Source: Callipepla californica brunnescens
Taxonomy: Eukaryota; Chordata; Aves; Galliformes; Odontophoridae
Assembly: GCA_023055505.1 (NCBI GenBank)
Contig: JALIRH010000002.1
Location: 58,028,733-58,092,732, forward strand
Reading direction: 5' to 3'
Length of the DNA stretch: 64,000 nucleotides
The position numbers and the translations under genes are program-made. Positions within the stretch are counted from its first letter, which is position 1. Every line of letters starts with the position of its first letter. This document shows, one piece after another, positions 1 through 12,600 of the stretch. The notes below the pieces were generated by a model. That model made no database searches. It worked only from the letters and a program-made list of their open reading frames with translations, and was not told the DNA's origin.

Positions 1-81
1 CTCGTTGTTAACATGTTATTGTTAGCATTTGTAAAAATGAAATTGTCTTTCTTACTCATAAGTATTTGAGTTAAATATTAA

Positions 82-97
82 ATATATATATATATAT
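82..97. repeat. (AT)n simple repeat
   Basis: Short perfect alternation of A and T next to a T-run. It has no other content. Confidence 0.8.
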
Positions 98-1540
98 TTT
101 TTTCTTGAAGATATTTTTTCAGTTAGTTCTTATTTCTTAAGCACAGTAAGCTTCCAGTAAGGTGGATAGGAATTTCTGTAATTAAGAAAGGAAGTCTTAA
201 TTTGGGTCCACGCTAAAATGTTAACAGTTCTTTGGGTATTCAAAACTATTCTTCTGTCAGAAGCCTAAAGAAAGTGATAGAATCTATATAAAGAAAATGG
301 CATGCAATATAGAAAATCAGAACCAATCTTGGTTGTTTCTTATTTCTAATTTTCTAACAAGAACATTCATGCCTTCTGTGAAAAAATATAGAAATCAAAA
401 CTAGTCCCTCTATCTCATTTCATAAGAAATTTTGCAGCTCTATTATTTCAGTGGAGCTCCTCTCAGACCATGAGTTCATTCAGACTTCTGAGTATTTTCA
501 GAATCAAAGCTAGAGTGGAAATATATTTCATTGTTTCTGGAGAAAATATTACTTTGGTGAGAATATTCATGTGTGCAATCTCTGAAAGCCTACAAATGAC
601 AAGTTGTCTACTCAAAACTCCTCACTAAACTAACAGTGTTCCCTCTTCTCCTTCTAGACCTGTAAATTAAAAGTGTTGTGAAATATTTTAATGTTAATTA
701 AAGTGCTTATCTCTTTTTTGTTATTTATTTGATTCTACTCAGAACGATATAGCTGCAGAATTCACTTTGTAATGAGCTAGATCTCTGGAACTAACCACTC
801 TGTCTATTATTTAAACTGTATCTTTGGTGCAATTTGCATTTTCCTTTTTCTGAAACTAGAGACTGAAATGGTTAAACTCAGCTGGATGAGACTTTGAATG
901 ACATGATCCAACCTTGAAGTCTCTTGTGTTGGGCAGGAGGCTGGAGTAGGTGCAGGTCTCTAACCAACACAAACAGTTTCATAATTATAAAATGAAACGT
1001 ATGTGGGTTAGAAGTAAGAACTACAGGTTCTAGGGCTCAGAGTAGCTGTTTTTGGCTTCTTGTTATTGAACAATAGTTTTACACACAAAATAGCTTAGGA
1101 ATAACAGAAAAAAAAATAAAGCAGTCAAGAGAAAACAGAGATTAAAACTCTCCATCTCACCCAGGGGGCCTTGGTAATAAGAAGGACAGGATATAATTTT
1201 AATGCTTTGCGTTCTCATGTACTCTACATTAGAGGTACCTGTAAGATAGCTGTTGAAAACTAGCAAAAACTCAAGCCGAATTAACAGCTCCACATGAAAG
1301 CTATGAGAACACTAGCACACGTCACTCAGCAGAAATGGATCCAAAAAGTTAAAAAAAAGCTTCTTAAGATACACATAATGAAGTAATACTGACATTATTC
1401 ACCAATAGGAACATAGCCAATAGCTAATGTAGTTCATAACATAACGATGCATTTTCCTAGGGCAAGGCTAATAATTTCTTTGGCAGCTGAAATAAAGTGT
1501 TGACTCTTCCTTAAAATTAATTAGCACCAAAACACAACAG

Positions 1541-1557
1541 AAAAAAAAAAAAAAAAA
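1541..1557. repeat. Poly(A) tract
   Basis: Seventeen consecutive A residues followed by GAAAG. No processed-gene or retroposon body is recognisable just upstream, so I treat it as a plain homopolymer. Confidence 0.8.
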
Positions 1558-2061
1558 GAAAGACTTTTCATTCCTAAAGGTTATTCTGTAAGGAAATAAA
1601 TCAAGTGAATTGTGCTCCCCTGTACTTTATGATTAAGCGCTTATAATATAGACAGTCTCTAAGCCTCAGCTTTTGCTGGGAGGTTCACTTCAAAGGTGAA
1701 TTAAGTCTTTATTACAAATATGAGAAAAATATAGAAACCAGAGCTGCTTTAAGTTGGGAGATCTCTGGTTTCAGTAGAAAGACCTTTCTTTCTTTTTATA
1801 AACTCATTTTACAAGTGATGTCCCAAATTTATGCTAAGAACATTTTCATGAAGCTTTCGCTCTCTTCTTGGCAGAAGGCCTTGAAATTTGTGTCAAATAA
1901 ATTAGAACTAATGTCTTTGGCTAAAAAGAGGAGCCTGTTAAGGGGTAGTAGTAATCAAGACAAGATAATCATTTATCTGTGATTTTGTGGGTATTAGTCT
2001 AATATCCTGTCTATTCACAGCATGTCAAAGATAAGAGCAGTCACCGTTTACTGTTTTTCTG

Positions 2062-2091
2062 CCCTCTCCTTCCTCCCTCCCTCCTTCCCTC
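2062..2091. repeat. Polypyrimidine (CCTT/CCCT)n tract
   Basis: About 30 bases made almost only of C and T, with CCTCC and CCTTC units. This is an imperfect polypyrimidine microsatellite. Confidence 0.75.
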
Positions 2092-4769
2092 AGGCCTCAG
2101 GAGATAAAAGATAAAAAATCATATATTAGGCCAATTGCAATAACATTATACTAAAAGGGATACACTGCTACAATTATAAATTAATGTTTCAAAACTTCAG
2201 ATTTAAAGAAACTACTAATAGATAATTATCTGTCCGTCAGATAATTATACACATGAATAACTGTTCCTCTCTGAACAGTTTACAGGGCTTACAAGAACTC
2301 CCTAGAGGTTTCATAATTCACATAGGAGCTCACGTACAGTATTATAGTTACAGGTCCATGATGGTAGTCATGCTAATAATTGCCAAAGAGTTCCATGGTG
2401 AAAAATAATCAAGGTAGACTACCATGGGAACTTCTGTCAATTTTTATTTTGTTCCAATATGTAATAATTTAGATGTTGGAGCTTAAAACAGATACCTTTT
2501 CTGTCTGATACAGGCAGGTGTTGTCGGTAACTCACTTCTTGCACATTACTTCAGCCCAGTCAGTCATAATGAACTGCGTAAATGGATGGCTAAAGGTACA
2601 TTAAATAGGAGTAGAGAGACAGGCAGAATCTGTTATTTAAAGAAATAACTTTGCCCTTTTTTTTTTTTCCAGTTGTTTAAATGTAAATTCAAAAACCATG
2701 ACCACATACAGTGAACAAACTCAGTTTTGATATAATAAGATATTTGCACTGGGATCATGTAGAAAACAAATTAATGGAATTCAGAGGATTTTAAATTTGA
2801 TAATAAATCAGAAAATTCACAATAATCTAACAAGATAATAATAAATTTTTTTTTGTGCAGTTAGCAGTTTCTGGAAATACTCAATATCTTTCACAGTGCA
2901 TCCATCCTCTGGAGTCACTAAAGAGATAATATTCACTAGTGTTTATTGACTTTATACCTAAAATACAATTATGTTGTTCTGAATAGTAAATCACATCTTG
3001 AAGAATATTTTTTTGTGTTATGAACGTCAAAGGTACTTACATGCACTAAGTACCTGACACAGATTATAAAATGGGGATCTCAGAAGTGTTGTTGAATGTC
3101 ATTCTAGGTACTTTCCAGTATTTATAGATTTAATCTTGTTGATTTTGTCACCAGGCTACCTTCAAAGACTCTTCTTTCTGATGGAGAACCGTATCTAAAC
3201 ATCAAATAAAGCACTTAAGTGTCCATTCGGTAGTTTTTATATACCCACTTTCCTGTCATGTACAAAACAGCCTTGACATCTCACTTTAAGAAAATCTCCT
3301 TGTAGAAACTTTAGACTAGCCTAGGTATTGAAGAGAAAGCAATTTTTCATCTTCTAGTTGTTTTAAATCTGCTTTTTGTCATAAGCATGAGTATCTTTCC
3401 TTTAATATGTTGAGAGTTGAGGCCCAGTTCATCGCTTAATTAATTAAGGCAAAGTCATTTATTTAAAATTGAATTATTTTGTTATTGTGCACAGTGGCTA
3501 ACCTTTCACATCTGACATCTTGTATAGATCCTTTATTTTATTTACAAATGTCTGTTTAAAGAAATGATTAGTTCTGTAATTTGTTCAGCAAGGCTTCTTT
3601 ATAGCAAAGCTCTCATGGGAACTCTTATGCAAATGAAATCCATCTGGAGATTAGAAGTCATGCAGGTAAAATTATAAACAATATATTTAATATTTAGGGG
3701 GACTTAAAGGGAGATTAAAGCACACTTCATTAAAACCTCCAAGCTAGCATACAATACACCTCTTAGTGTTTCACGGGAGTGTTGCTGTATACAGCTTCAG
3801 CTTCCTTTGAAGTCCTCCCCAAAACATTGAAATCTTTCCCATGTCATATATGCAATTTATGTACTTATTATTTTTCACAATTTAGTGATCCCTTTGGCTG
3901 TTTTATTTTGAGTAGGCAGATCTGTACAAATAGAATAGTGAAAAAGTGTTTTTACTGTTTCCAACCTGTCTATATTCAGTTCTTATGGCTGTGTTTCGTA
4001 GTACTTCTAGACAGGTAACAGGTATAGGATGCAGACAGAAAGCAAGAGAATCTGTGAAAAATGTGGTAGAAGAGGAATGAAATGAACTTCTTTTTCAGAC
4101 AAGGTTCATACAGAAAATGTAGCTGTGTAGTGGATATGGTGATGAAGTAGCAATGATTACAGCATCCAAAGAGGAGATGAGGATGTATTATCTAGGACTC
4201 AGCTTGCACTTCTTGTGCCAGCTCTCTCATCTTCTGCTTTGTGAAATAGATCCTACTTTGTCCAAGAAACTGGTTTGTTAGGAGAACAGAGTGGGAAGAA
4301 AATGTATTTACAATTAGTAAAATTTTCAGTACTGATAGTAGTAGTTAATTAGATTATGTATTCTAGCAAACCAGAATCTATTACAGCTATTAGGAAATCA
4401 TTTTATTTAGTTTATTTTATTTCAAAATTAAAAATGTGCTATGAGAGGATGTTATCAGAATGTGTATTATAGAAATTAATTAAAAATTTGTAGCAATTGT
4501 TTTCTGTAGCTATGGAAGAACAAAATAGCATAAAAGGAATGTCTTAGTTATCTCTGCTTTAAAAGTGTATGTAATGATAATTTCAAGTCACATTCTGACA
4601 CAATGGCTACTGCATAAAATTTAAAAACCAAGCTTACCTCTGTGACTTGGAAATATGGCTCTGTTCCTGTCATTTAAAATGTTTGAATCTATCGATTCTA
4701 GTTCTGCTTTACTAACCCATCACAAAGTAAATTCCCTAAAGATTATGGGACTTTTAATTCCTCCTGGAA

Positions 4770-4826
4770 ATGAAAGAAATGAGAGAGAAGGGAAAGAAAG
4801 AAAGAAAGAAAGGAAAGGAGGAAAAA
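4770..4826. repeat. (GAAA)n purine-rich tract
   Basis: Nearly pure purine stretch with five or six GAAA units in its middle, flanked by GGAAA variants. The open frames over it are low-complexity artefacts. Confidence 0.8.
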
Positions 4827-5965
4827 TGAAATTTAGGGGAGGAGAAATCTGCTACAAAAGTACTTTTTTGGGAGACATTTTCAGTTTTAAGTGATATACT
4901 TTGTCCATCAGTCATGTGGGTAAAACTTTGAGCTGATTTGAAAATTTGATGCATTTCCAAAAATAAGTGCATCAAAAGGACAAAATGGTGACTTTCATTT
5001 GTGTTTGTAAAGACTAGCTGAGTTCCTGAGTTTCATCTTAAGAATGAGAAATTGTAACTGAACAATTTGGACTGTTCTGACAGTGTTACTGAAAAAATCT
5101 TTGTTCTTTTGTTTGCTTTGAGTCACAGGAAGAGAAACTTTTGGCACCAAGAAGCGCCAGCTGTGATATTAACATTTTATCAAAATGATAATATACTGTC
5201 CAAATGGTGTTTTGTCCTCAGTACTGAAAGACATTCACTTTTGCACTTTTCAGTTAAGATTGAACAGAATAGTTCCCTGATTTCTTTATCATAAGAAAAA
5301 ACACAAATTTCAGGATACAAATAATTTTTTTTTTCACTACAAAAGAGGTAGATCTGTGCTCTTCTGACTTCTGTATAAAGCTGAGGTCCTTAAACAGACA
5401 GTTGGAGAGGCAAAATGCAAAGTGGGCCCACCAGCAATCAAAATATCTCAGGAAGGATAAAAGACATATCCCAAGTACTCTTGTCAGAGAGTCACACTAT
5501 TCCTTCAGTTGTTTTGTAGAAAAATGCTGGTAAAGAAGAGACAAGTGCAGTCAGCTAGTGTCATCAGAAAGTGAGGTAGTAGTCATCAGATTTTGCTGTG
5601 AAAGATTTTCTAATCCAACTCTATTTTCCAAGTCTTGGGCTATTTATGCTGCATAACCTAACTGCAAACCCATTCTTATCCTCAGGAATCAGTTTGACAG
5701 AAAGTTTGACCTTTTAGAAGATTGTTCTAGGAATTTCTCTTTGCAAGACCATTTTCAGTAAAGGCCCTTATTCTGTCCTAAGATGCTTAAACTATGAGGT
5801 GAGCTGCCCAAAATAAGGAAATGTGAAAATTAAGGTTGCTTGTAATTTTTATTTTTTTTTTTCACAGCACAGTTCTTATCTGTGACTATGGAATATTACA
5901 CAGTGTTTTGCTCCTGTAGAGAACATGCCAACTGATACTGTCATACTTTTAGGTTCTCTTTTACA

Positions 5966-7345
5966 CAAAATCACAGAATCATAGGTGTTGAAAGGGACCT
6001 CTGGCGATCATCTAGTCAATATTTCCTGCTAAAGGAGGTTTCTTACAGAACGTTATACAGAAAAGCATTCCAGCAGGTTTAATACCTCCAGAGGAGACTC
6101 CACAACCTCTCTGAGCAGCCTGTTCCAGTGCTCTGACACTCTCACGGTGAAGAATATTTTTTCATGTGCAGCCGGAATTTCAGTTTGAGACTATTGCCTC
6201 TTATCCTGTTGCCATGCACCACAGAAAACACCCTGACTCCATTCTGTTGATAACCTCTCTTAATATATTTGTACACATTAATAAGATCCTCTCTCAATCT
6301 TCTCCAGGCTGAAGAGTGCAAGATCTCACAGTTTTTCCTCATAACAGAGATACTCCAAGCCCCTGATCATCTTTGTCACTCTCCACTGGACTCTATCTAG
6401 AAATTACCTGACTTTCTTGAACTGAGGTGCCCAGAACTGGACACAGTGCTCAACAGGACCAGACTCAGCACTGACCTAAACTCTGGACCACTGATCACTT
6501 TTGAGCTCTTCCAGTGAGACAGTTCCAAATCCACCTCACTGTCTACTCACTTATCTCATGTCTCCTGTGCACACTATGAATATGTTATTGGAGGCAGTGC
6601 AAAAAGCCTTGGTGAAGACAAGGTAGACAAAATCCACTACTCTCGTTTACCTATCTGGTCATGACATCATAGAAGTCTGTCAGATAAGGTAAGCATGATT
6701 TCTGCTTGGTGAATTCATGTTGACTGCTCCTGATAATCTTCCATTTGCTTGAAGGTGACATACAGAATAAGCAGCTTCATCACCTCCCCGGGGTTAGAGG
6801 TGAGGCTAACTGTTCAAGAGCTTTCCAGCTACTCGTTTGTGTCCTTTTTGGAGACAAGAGCGACACTGACTTTCTTCCAGTCCTCAGGCAACTCTCCCAT
6901 TTCAATGACATTTCAGAGATGATAGCGAGTAGCTTGGCAATCACTTCTGCCAGTTTTCTCAGCACTCATGGGTACATTCCATCAAGCCCAGAGATGTACA
7001 TCAAGTTTGCCTAGATGATCTCTGTCCAGATCCTCCTCAAGCAAGGAGAAGTTTTCCTTTCCCCAGTCTCTCACTCAAATCTAGAGTCTTGGATTCCTGA
7101 GGGGCAGTCTTAGTATAAGGTCTGAAGCAAAGAAGGTACTCAGTAACTCCTTCTCAGTGTCCTTCCTTTACCAGGAAGGGTACCCACCTCATTTAGTAGT
7201 GAAATCACATTTTCCCTAGTCTTCCTTTCACTACTGACATACTTGAAGAAGCCTCTCTTGTTGTCCTTGACCATCCTCGCTGGATTTTCCAAGTGGGCCA
7301 GACTAATTCTGAAGGGCATAATTCTTCACATTTGTTACCCTTGAA
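5966..7345 (-). mobile_element. CR1 LINE, 5' truncated and internally deleted
   Basis: The 3' end lies at the left, where the plus strand reads TCACAGAATCATAGG, the complement of the CR1 octamer tail. Read on the minus strand, about 7340-7200 encodes the segment before the reverse transcriptase (KDNKRGFFKYVSS). About 6960-6780 covers the RT fingers (LRKLAEVIAKLLAIISE). About 6640-6590 holds the decayed palm motif VDFVYLVFTKAF. From about 6540 leftward it resumes in the ORF2 C-terminus (VYKYIKRGYQQNG, VFSVVHGNRIRGNSLKLKF). The FADD catalytic block and the thumb between these parts are missing, so there is an internal deletion near 6540-6590. Stops and frameshifts are frequent, so the copy is dead. 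The left boundary is firm; the right one is approximate. Confidence 0.9.
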
Positions 7346-9576
7346 CTGAAAATTTCAAAGACTTAAGAAGAACAGGAGTCCAGGAATAAAAAATGTTATT
7401 CAGCCTCTACACCTTACACAATATCACTTGCACTGTAATACTGCCAAGGGCGTGTGGCAATCAATTCTCACTTGATGGACAGGGGGGAAGATGGGGCACC
7501 AAAAAGGCAGTGAAATAGCTATTTAAGCTGCTTACCTATGGTTTCCAGAACCAGAAGAATTGATTTGCATATTCATTATAAAATTAAGTTGTTTGGTTGT
7601 TTGTGTAAAAATCTTTTATCTCTCACGGTAATTAGACATATAACTGTTTACCTGTAGATGCACTGGCAGAAGTCAGTCACTCTGTCAGTGAGCAACATTT
7701 CTTTCTATTAGACATCTCTTGAGAACACATTCTGCAACAGGAGAGTGATCAGTAGAATTCATACTGGCTGACACCTTTGTTGGATATCTCAAAGACAATC
7801 CAAAGAACAAATGGATATAGCAAGTAAATTGTCTTACCTTTAGTAATAGTGATTTCTTCTGTCCAGGTAAAAAGTTTGTTGGCTCAGCAGAGAAAGAAAC
7901 TCACAGTGTCTGTGCAGCATGTAGGCTGTCAGTAAATAAAAAAGTTCAATTTCCAGGGCTGTCAATAAATATATTATGTATGAGCTTTTTCATTATGTTC
8001 AGATGCAACTCAAGGTATTGTCTCTGCCTTTTTGAGCTAAAGCTATTTTTCTAAACTTGATAGGATTCCCTCACTACATATTTGCAAATGCATTGTTAAT
8101 AAGGCAAAGAATTGCAGTTAAAGACAGCAAACAGGTTATTTTTCTTTTCTCTTGATTCCTCTTGGATGTTTTGGGTGAACTGAAAGATGATCTTATACTT
8201 TTTTTACGCTGACTTCATCTACTGAGAAATGCAATGTTTATAGATAAACACTCTCACTTTTAATGAAAATTATTAGCTATCAACATTTTGCTTGGAGGCA
8301 TAAGCTGTAGCCCAAACTCCATTCAAATCCATTAAATATGCTTGAGACTCAGCTGTCAATAGGCACTATGAAGTAAATTTAATTTTCAGAGTCAATACAG
8401 AGCACAGCTGCATTAAACATAGGATAATTCTGTCACGTTATTAATTTGAATGACCATGTAAGGCATTGTCTAGACAAGATATAAGCCCAAGTTTCCATAG
8501 GCAATCCATACATAAAATGAAGTATGTTAAGACTGTAAAGAATACCAGTAACACAGATCTGGCCTATTAACCAATATTGATTGCTCTTCCTGTGATGTGG
8601 TCCAGTACCTTTAGAGGTGAAACAGTGAGATGTTCAGCACTATTGCTTCTTTTTCAAAAATAACACTGAGCACAGTGTTAAAGTCAAATAAAGCTAGGAT
8701 GCATGTGAAGTCATTTTTACTAGCATTATTTTGATTTCTAGTAATCTATTTTGGGTCTATTTGGGTCATTATAAAAATAGGAAGTTCATAAAAGATAGCA
8801 ACTAGTTGTGCTGGCAGCATGAGGGGTTTCTTTTTCAAATGATGTCAATATTTGATTTTAAGGTTGTTTGTTTTTTTTCCAATAAATGTAGTTATATTCT
8901 GAATAAAAAATGGTTTCTTTAGAAGATTAAGCAAACCTGATATTATACATAGTTGTACAGATTCTATGTAGCATTTCCAAAAGAAAGAAATAAAAAAGGA
9001 AAATTAATCTTTTGAAAGCTATGTAAACTGCAGTAAAATTGTTCATATTTTTCCTGTCGTCCTGTATGAACTCTGTTAAATCAGTGAGTGTTTTTCGTAT
9101 GTTTCGTGCATTAGCAGACTGGAAGTTCTAAAATGCTAGTGAAGTAAATCAGCACACTGAATATTTACTTTCAGATGATATTGTACAAATGTTTGATCTA
9201 TATCCTGCACAGAGCAGAAAGTTTTGACATAGGCAGTTTTTTTCTATGCCTTCATCAAAAAGCAGCATAGATGAGGAGGAGTGGGTCTGCAGAGCACAGC
9301 AGTTGGTGCTGGGGAACAGCATCCCCACTGTGCACATTTCCAGTGCTTTTTAACTTTGGACTAGCTCCATTGTGGTCCCACTGAGAGAATGTCCTTTTGC
9401 AGCAATAGTACTCCATTAAAATACATTCTCAGAGCTCATCTTCCAGATCTGTTTTATCCAAGTTGCCTGCCATGAATTGAAGCACAGGGAAAAAAATGGG
9501 GGATTAAATTCAGGAGTCAAGTTAAATCATTAATGTAGACAAACGCCCTGGGTTCTTAGTTAATATGACCAAAGAA
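7346..9576. other. Unique non-coding DNA
   Basis: No gene, RNA gene or recognisable dispersed repeat seen. AT-rich with short homopolymers only. Confidence 0.5.
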
Positions 9577-9665
9577 TAATTCATAGGATAAGTCAAGTTA
9601 CCAGGGACCTCAAGAGGTCCCACAGTCAAATTTCCTAAATCAGCAACCTGAACCCGCTACAGTGG
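9577..9665 (-). mobile_element. Probable eroded CR1 3' end
   Basis: The plus strand reads TCATAGGATAAGTCAAGTTA, then AGGGACCTCAAGAGGTCCCA. This keeps the order tail octamer, GGTTGGAAGGGACCTC-like block, AGGTC-like block that marks CR1 3' ends on the opposite strand. The match is partial and the element is short, so an independent origin cannot be excluded. Confidence 0.4.
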
Positions 9666-12600
9666 AAGGAAATAAGCTCCTTCACAACTCAAGTCAACAT
9701 ATGTTATGATCTGAAGCACTGCTGGACATGCTAATCTTTTTCCTTGGACTATTGAGGGTGCTGAGAAGACAGGAATAGCACAGCTGAACACTTGAAGTTT
9801 GATGTTTTAAAAGCTTAGTTTTCAGTGCATCAAAGAAAAACCTTCAAATTCTATAACAATGGAATAATTCTCTAAGACCCATAGAGCATTTTAAACCCTA
9901 AACATAAGCACCACTGAACTACCTAGTTTTGTGCTTGCTTGTGCAATACTACAAAGTGTTAAGAACATAATGCTTTTATGACTATGTTTTCCTTTAAATG
10001 TAATAATTATATGCACAAATGCGTACTGCCACAATGAATCCCGTGAGCAAATTTTAAATGTAGGAAATGATTTCCTTGCTGAAGTTTAAAATTTGTATTT
10101 CAAACAAATCAGGGTGTTCCCTTATTCTTCTATTACATAACATGTATTTAGTCTTGTTTGGAATTAATGCTGATTATTTATTTAAGTGTTAACCAATTAC
10201 CACCTTCTTAGTTTCCGATTTTTCAAGCAGTCTTTTGTAGATTTTTTTTCTTTGCTTGTTGCAAAATATGAACATGCAGAATTCATGAAAACAAAGTTTC
10301 ACAAAACAACAATAATCCTAAATTTCTGCAGAATTAAAAATACTTGTAATGTGTAATTTTGGTGTTGTTACTGTCAGGTGTGATTGTGAGGAAAAAATCT
10401 GATTCAGGGAATATACTCTTGAGAAAGGCTGACCAGTACTGCACTCTATGCAACAAACTGGCAATACTTAAAATTTTACTTCTTCTGTTGATGTTTCTTT
10501 TTAAGAATTCTACTGCTGTTTGTTATTCCTAGGGACATAAAATGTATTCCTTCTTCCATCAAAGCTCAGTCACTCAAATGGACTGTTGCAGTCTGCAGTT
10601 TTTAAGCTAGATTAAAGATTTTTGAAAATTAGGCTATTTAAGTATATCTCCTTTTATCATACAGAACAAGTGATGCACAGAACATCTATTTTCATTGTTC
10701 CCTACTTATTGTTTTGTGGTATGCCTTGAAATAATACCTTCTATTAGGACAAAGATTATTTTTCAAGGCCTTAACATTCTTTGCCACTTCAACACTATTA
10801 CCCAAATCTTCAGTTTCCTTTTGGAAAAAAATATGAGAAGCAGTTTCTGTCTTCATTGACTGATTTTATATCCCATACCATAAAAATGACAGTTCTGAGT
10901 AGATTTTATTCTGATTAGCATCAAAATAGAGAAGCTACATGATGAGATATAGGACTTCTTTAGGTAGGAGTTAATAGTCCTGCGATCATTGCTCCTGCAA
11001 ACTGACTGGGATATTGATGAGGGTGAGACATTACAGCAACAGACTCACCAATTTAGATTTCTACAAGAAAGAAATACTTCCAGATCTTTATTTGGAGTGG
11101 TCAAATTCTAGTACATGCGCTGTTACTTCACAGCCCATCTCAGGAGAGAAGAGGATGTAGGATAAATGTAGGAAACTTTTGTTGTTATTGGTGTTTTTTT
11201 TTTGTTTTTGTTTGTTTGTTTGTTTGTTTGTTTTTGCAGTGGCAGTGTGACCCGAAACCTTAGCTCTGAATACACAGGAATATTGGAAAACTGTGAGTTT
11301 GATGCAATTCTGGACATTTTTTTTAAACCTAGCTACGTTTGCCAAATTATTTTATTACATACAGTAACACACTTTTTAGAAAGGATGTGAAGTATTTTAC
11401 GCTGCTTATGTAATGATGAGAGGCGTTGCACTCACTTGGGCAACCTGAATCTAAGTAATCAGAAGTCCTCATATGCAGAAAGGGAATCCGAGACAGAAGA
11501 CTAAAGATTTGTTAGATAACTCCTACTTGTATCAGTAGCTCTCAGTGTGTGGTGTACTTCTGAAAATATTAAACTCTATAAATAAATTTACAGCAGAGTT
11601 CATTGAAATGATGCAAATGGGATACAAAGATGAAATGAGTTTTCTCTGCAACATACTGAAACCATTGTACTTACCTCCCACTACTAAATCATCCTGAATT
11701 CTGAACTGGCACTCAGAACGTACTGTTGCAAGAGAGAAACTTGATAAAAAAATGTGTTAGTTGAACACAATGCTACAACTGTATTACCATTGAGCAAATC
11801 CTGTATGCCAAATTTGCCATATACCAAAATTTTGGGTAGATCCTTGTAAGAATGTGTGGGGTTATTTTTTGGCAAATCTAACCTGAAGGTATAGAGAATT
11901 CTCTGTGCTGTCACTGGTTTAGAAGTTGCTGAATTATTTATGCAGGAGCAGCTGACTTTAAGGCAGTTCTAAAAGATGAACACAAAGACAACACAGCATA
12001 CCACCATTTATGTCTTCTCCCTGTAAAAACCAACAAACAAAACTTTTTTAAAATCAAGCAAATCAATTTATTATTTTTTTTCAAATTGAAGTGTTATCGT
12101 ACAGGTGCTCTCAGTGCACAGCCATTTGACAGTATGATGGTATGTTATCTTTTAATGGGCATGCATGGCTTACGTTTGAGTTGGAGAAGAAGTAAAAATC
12201 TGCAGGCTGACCTTCTAAGAACTGTAGATTACTAATAGTTGTTCCAGTAGTGATTTCTGTATTGCTATATCTAGGAAATCTCATCTGTGCCTTGGATGTC
12301 TCATTCATTCCTCTCAATTCCCAAGCCTTGCTTGGGTTTTCTTGTCCAGAAAATATTTTAGATGCATGAACCATCAGGAACCGCAGCATATGATCATAGT
12401 CTGGGCAGCTCTCTCTGCTTGGAATGATCTGAGGACTGGGAGTACAGAGAGCCCCACTGTACCCCTTTATAGACATCTGCTGCTGTAGTGGAGCCCCTTA
12501 TGTCCTGACACTGTCCTAGCAAAATGTTCACTTTCACATGCCTGGCACAAATCACCTGAGTGGGAGGTGAGGAGAAAATGACCAAGAATAAGACACTAGT

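Larger units (their letters stand above)
1..5965. other. Unique AT-rich non-coding DNA
   Basis: No coding frame with recognisable protein character and no dispersed repeat that I recognise. The short open frames here are of chance length. Only the low-complexity tracts listed separately stand out. Intergenic or deep-intronic DNA is the best reading. Confidence 0.6.

Noticed and set aside
11088..11345. Lys/Asn/Thr-rich minus-strand frames
   Set aside because: They are the translated (GTTT)n microsatellite.
12111..12476. 121-codon minus-strand open frame
   Set aside because: No recognisable motif. A second, unrelated frame overlaps it, and the region has no other sign of a gene.
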